Assembly: GCA_945872815.1 (NCBI GenBank)
Contig: CAMCAY010000005.1
Coordinates: 1-64,000, forward strand
DNA from: Chitinophaga pinensis
GTDB lineage: Bacteria > Bacteroidota > Bacteroidia > Chitinophagales > Chitinophagaceae
Direction: 5' to 3'
Length of the DNA stretch: 64,000 bases
Within the stretch, counting starts at the first letter, position 1; each line of letters starts with the position of its first letter. Shown piece by piece: positions 60,685-64,000 of this stretch. Position numbers and translations under genes: made by a program. The notes under the pieces were generated by a model, which worked only from the letters and a program-made list of their open reading frames with translations, searched no databases and was not told the origin of the DNA.

Positions 60685-62040
60685 ATGCAAAAAGAAATTA
60701 CCATCATAGGTGCAGGATTAGTAGGATCATTGTTATCCATTTATTTATCAAAACAAGGCTATAAGGTAAAGATATTTGAACGCAGACCCGACATGAGAAA
60801 AATGAGCATGAGTGCCGGCCGATCTATCAATCTGGCATTAAGTGACAGAGGAATTAATGCATTGGAGGAAGTAGGCTTAATGGAAGACATCAGAAAAATT
60901 GCTATCCCCATGCATGGAAGACAATTGCATCATATCGATGGAACTTCCGGCTATCAAGCTTATGGAAAAGAAGGTCAATTTATCAATTCCGTTTCACGCG
61001 GTGAACTAAACAGAACATTGATGAATCTGGCTGAAAAACATCAGGTTGAAATTTTCTTTAATGAACGTTGTGATCACATAGATTGGAAGAAAAATGAAAT
61101 TCATTTTACAAATACATCAACCAACCAAACTCATATAACCAAACAAGAACTAATCTTTGGAAGTGATGGTGCCTTTTCAGCTGCAAGACTCTCCCATCAA
61201 TTACAACATGACCGATTTCAATACCAGCAATACTATATTGATTTTGGATATAAAGAACTAACAATACCTGCAGGGAAAGAACAATCTTTTCAAATGGAAA
61301 AAAATGCTTTGCATATTTGGCCAAGAGGAAATTATATGCTGATTGCCCTGCCTAACATTGATGGTAGTTTTACTTGCACACTATTCTTTCCATTTGAAGG
61401 CGACCCATCTTTCAATTCATTAGATACACCTGAAAAAACAAGGGATTTTTTTAATAAAACTTTCACGAATGCATCAATAATGATGCCTGATTTGGAAAAA
61501 GAATTTTTCAACAATGCCACTTCCTCATTGGTTACTGTTAAATGTTTCCCATGGATTAGAGATGATAAATTTGCATTGATTGGCGATGCGGCTCATGCTA
61601 TTGTTCCGTTTTTCGGTCAAGGAATGAACTGTGGATTTGAAGACTGTTCTGTACTAAACAATTTGATTACAAAACATCAACACAATTGGAATCTTATTCT
61701 TAATGAATATCAAACACTCAGAAAGCCCGATGGTGATGCTATTGCTACATTGGCACTAAATAATTTTGTAGAAATGCGAGATAAAGTTGCAGATCCGGTA
61801 TTTCTTTTACAGAAAAAAATTGAAGCCAATTTCAGCAACAAGTATCCTGACAAATGGACTCCTGCTTACAGCTTGGTTACCTTCAGTCCGGATGTAAGAT
61901 ATAGTGAAGCTTTAAGTAGAGGTAATGCACAGCAATCCATCATGAATGAAGTAATGAGAATGGAAAATATTTCTACACTTTGGAATAGTGATACAGTAGA
62001 AGAATTTATGCTAAGTAAAATCAATGATTTAGAAAGTTAA
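60685..62040 (+). CDS. kmo: Kynurenine 3-monooxygenase
   Basis: ITIIGAGLVGSLLSIYLSKQGYKVKIFERRPDMRK, SAGRSINLALSDRG, ALIGDAAHAIVPFFGQGMNCGFEDC. Confidence 0.95.
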   Translation: MQKEITIIGAGLVGSLLSIYLSKQGYKVKIFERRPDMRKMSMSAGRSINLALSDRGINALEEVGLMEDIRKIAIPMHGRQLHHIDGTSGYQAYGKEGQFINSVSRGELNRTLMNLAEKHQVEIFFNERCDHIDWKKNEIHFTNTSTNQTHITKQELIFGSDGAFSAARLSHQLQHDRFQYQQYYIDFGYKELTIPAGKEQSFQMEKNALHIWPRGNYMLIALPNIDGSFTCTLFFPFEGDPSFNSLDTPEKTRDFFNKTFTNASIMMPDLEKEFFNNATSSLVTVKCFPWIRDDKFALIGDAAHAIVPFFGQGMNCGFEDCSVLNNLITKHQHNWNLILNEYQTLRKPDGDAIATLALNNFVEMRDKVADPVFLLQKKIEANFSNKYPDKWTPAYSLVTFSPDVRYSEALSRGNAQQSIMNEVMRMENISTLWNSDTVEEFMLSKINDLES

Positions 62041-62637
62041 CAAAATCTCTTCGGCTAATTTTTGAGCCCATTTATTGTATTCTGCTCCTGAAGGATGCAA
62101 TCCGTCCGAAGCAAGAAAATCAACCTTGTTGCCATCTTTTCTCTGAGATGTAGTAATATCAATGAATGAGCATTGATGAGACTGGGTTATTTGCTTACAG
62201 GCTTCGTTATATTCATCAATTTCTTTTGCTATTACATCTCGGTCTTTACCCTCCGCAAAAGGTGTTACACCCCAATCGGGTATGCTGATTACAAATACTC
62301 TCTTGTGATTGTTTCCTGCAAATCGAATGGCATATGACAATAATTTTTCAAACTCTTCCTCGTAATTTTCTAAGGATCTACCTCTATATTGATTGTTCAC
62401 GCCAATCAATAAACTGACTACATCATATTTAGGTAATAAAATAGTTTTAGAGATGACATCATCCAACTCATCGGTCGTCCACCCTGTCTTAGCAATAATT
62501 TCAGGTGCAATGAAATGATCTGATTCACTCAATTTTTTCCTTAGCATCTGGACCGTTTGATAAGGAAAACTTTCATGTAACGGGACTAATTCTCCTATTG
62601 TATAACTGTCTCCTAATGCTAAATATGAATATGTCAT
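62029..62637 (-). CDS. SGNH/GDSL hydrolase family protein, no signal peptide
   Basis: YLALGDSYTIGE, LLIGVNNQYRG, DGLHPSGAEY. Confidence 0.9.
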   Translation of the reverse strand: MTYSYLALGDSYTIGELVPLHESFPYQTVQMLRKKLSESDHFIAPEIIAKTGWTTDELDDVISKTILLPKYDVVSLLIGVNNQYRGRSLENYEEEFEKLLSYAIRFAGNNHKRVFVISIPDWGVTPFAEGKDRDVIAKEIDEYNEACKQITQSHQCSFIDITTSQRKDGNKVDFLASDGLHPSGAEYNKWAQKLAEEILLTF

Positions 62638-62659
62638 ACTTTTTAATTTTTATTTTACA

Positions 62660-63727
62660 TCAATACCGTATTGCTAATTTCATTCTTCTCCAAAATTCAT
62701 TGTCAAAACTAGATGGTCCCAAAGTAACATTCTCTGCAGCATCGCCCAATCTTACCACAACCATATTTAAGGAAGGTACTATATAAATTTTCTTGTCGTC
62801 TTTTCCCAATGCCATTATCATATCTGGGGGAGCATTCGGCACCAGAGAACCCTGAAAAACCAATTGTGAGGTAGGTGCCATGAAAGATGATTTTCCATTC
62901 AACCACCAAAGATAACCATAGCTTTTATTAATGGTTTGAGAGGAATTCGTCATTGCTTCAAAATAATTTACATCACTTAATAATTTGACATTATTCCAAT
63001 TGCCTTTTTGTAAAATTAGGGAGCCGAAACGTGCAGCTTCTCTAGTTGTACACCACATCGTTCCATTATACCATAAGCTTTTTGGCATACCAATTACATC
63101 AAATAATTTCTCTTTGGAATATTGATTAAGCGTTTTACCGGAAGCATTGATTAGAACATCATGTAACAAAAGATAAGGAGCATTGTGATAAGCCCATCTT
63201 ATGTCTGCATCAGACTTGTATATCAAACAAGTATCGTCTGTACAATCATCGTTCAGCACCTCGTCATCCAGTCCGGTTGTCATGGTTAACTGGTGTTGGA
63301 GGGTAATTAAATTTTCTTTTTCAGGATTGAGACTTGTCCAACCAAATCCCAAATACTGAGACGTTTTATCATTTATGTCTAATAAATTTTCTTCTTGTGC
63401 TATCCCGATTAAAAATGCAATCACACTTTTTCCTGCAGAAGCAATGTAATACCTGTTATCCTTTGTCCAATTGTTCCAATATTGTTCCTTAACTATTCTT
63501 CCATTTTGTAAAACAATTAAGCCGTAAGATGATTTTGAACCGGCATAATCAAATGCTTCATTTAATTTCGTTGAATCCCAACCTAATTGTACAGGAGATT
63601 TAGTATCCCAGATATCACTGGTTAATGGGGGGAAATAATAGTTTTCATTAACAGGAATAGGTGCGGGTGTCTTTTTACAACCTATTACAAAAGTGAAAAA
63701 AACTAAAACAATGGCGATTTTTTGCAT
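62660..63727 (-). CDS. Serine hydrolase (class C beta-lactamase-related), lipoprotein-like
   Basis: Lipobox-like VFFTFVIGCKK; YYIASAGKSVIAFLIG (SxxK), RWAYHNAPYLLL (YxN). Confidence 0.88.
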   Translation of the reverse strand: MQKIAIVLVFFTFVIGCKKTPAPIPVNENYYFPPLTSDIWDTKSPVQLGWDSTKLNEAFDYAGSKSSYGLIVLQNGRIVKEQYWNNWTKDNRYYIASAGKSVIAFLIGIAQEENLLDINDKTSQYLGFGWTSLNPEKENLITLQHQLTMTTGLDDEVLNDDCTDDTCLIYKSDADIRWAYHNAPYLLLHDVLINASGKTLNQYSKEKLFDVIGMPKSLWYNGTMWCTTREAARFGSLILQKGNWNNVKLLSDVNYFEAMTNSSQTINKSYGYLWWLNGKSSFMAPTSQLVFQGSLVPNAPPDMIMALGKDDKKIYIVPSLNMVVVRLGDAAENVTLGPSSFDNEFWRRMKLAIRY

Positions 63728-63847
63728 GAATTACAATTTTCCTATAGACTTTATTGAATAAAATTAGTTTAATTTATTTAGTATTTAAACAAGAAATATT
63801 TCAATATAAAAGTTAAACAAAAGGTTAATTGACGGGCAATCGACGCG

Positions 63848-63855
63848 TATATTTG
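63848..63855 (+). promoter_or_regulatory. Candidate -7 element TATATTTG upstream of the acyl-CoA dehydrogenase gene
   Basis: Exact TAnnTTTG match followed by C; no well-spaced TTTG at -33. Confidence 0.4.
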
Positions 63856-63913
63856 CCATACAAAATTCCAATTCAATTTAAAAATATTTATTCATTGTTT
63901 AATTACTGATAAT

Positions 63914-64000
63914 ATGGCTGCAAAAACCGATAATTTTCAATCTCCCGATTATTTTGGTGTAGATGAATTGCTAACTGAAGAACACAAATTAATTCGTGAA
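63914..64000 (+). CDS. Start of an acyl-CoA dehydrogenase gene, probably glutaryl-CoA dehydrogenase (truncated by window end)
   Basis: MAAKTDNFQSPDYFGVDELLTEEHKLIRE: the DYF..DELLTEEHKLIR start resembles glutaryl-CoA dehydrogenases; only 29 residues visible. Confidence 0.6.
   Translation, partial: MAAKTDNFQSPDYFGVDELLTEEHKLIRE

Overview
AT-rich Bacteroidota (Chitinophagaceae-like) chromosomal window, assigned from gene content, T9SS sorting domains and TAnnTTTG promoters. About 50 genes are supported, mostly housekeeping: hpf, xer, rpsU, riboflavin synthase, hscA-like, tyrS, mutS, glmM, ftsK, pth, aroK, apbC/Mrp. Lineage-specific or accessory blocks are: (i) a large C25 sortase-like PorU2/PorV2 pair plus one type-A and one type-B T9SS cargo; (ii) a divergent cyanophycinase/cyanophycin synthetase pair; (iii) a tRNA-Gln locus whose 3' end and terminator are partly duplicated, next to a membrane-protein/XRE pair; (iv) an abrupt junction near 21,070-21,080 where two 5'-truncated divergent genes meet, one of them a repeat adhesin with a ~1.09-kb super-repeat; (v) tandem LTA-synthase-like sulfatases beside a PAP2 phosphatase; (vi) a DUF6702/HupE-UreJ/M1 peptidase block; (vii) a near-complete oxidative tryptophan/kynurenine/2-aminomuconate pathway, with kynA separate and an acyl-CoA dehydrogenase starting at the window edge. 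rpsU carries a perfect, well-spaced Shine-Dalgarno, notable for this phylum. No rRNA, CRISPR array, transposase or prophage was seen. I see no clearly undescribed multi-gene system; the best leads are the 21-kb junction/super-repeat, the tRNA-Gln duplication, the PorU2/PorV2 pair and the missing kynurenine formamidase step. All product calls come from reading the sequence; no database search was run.
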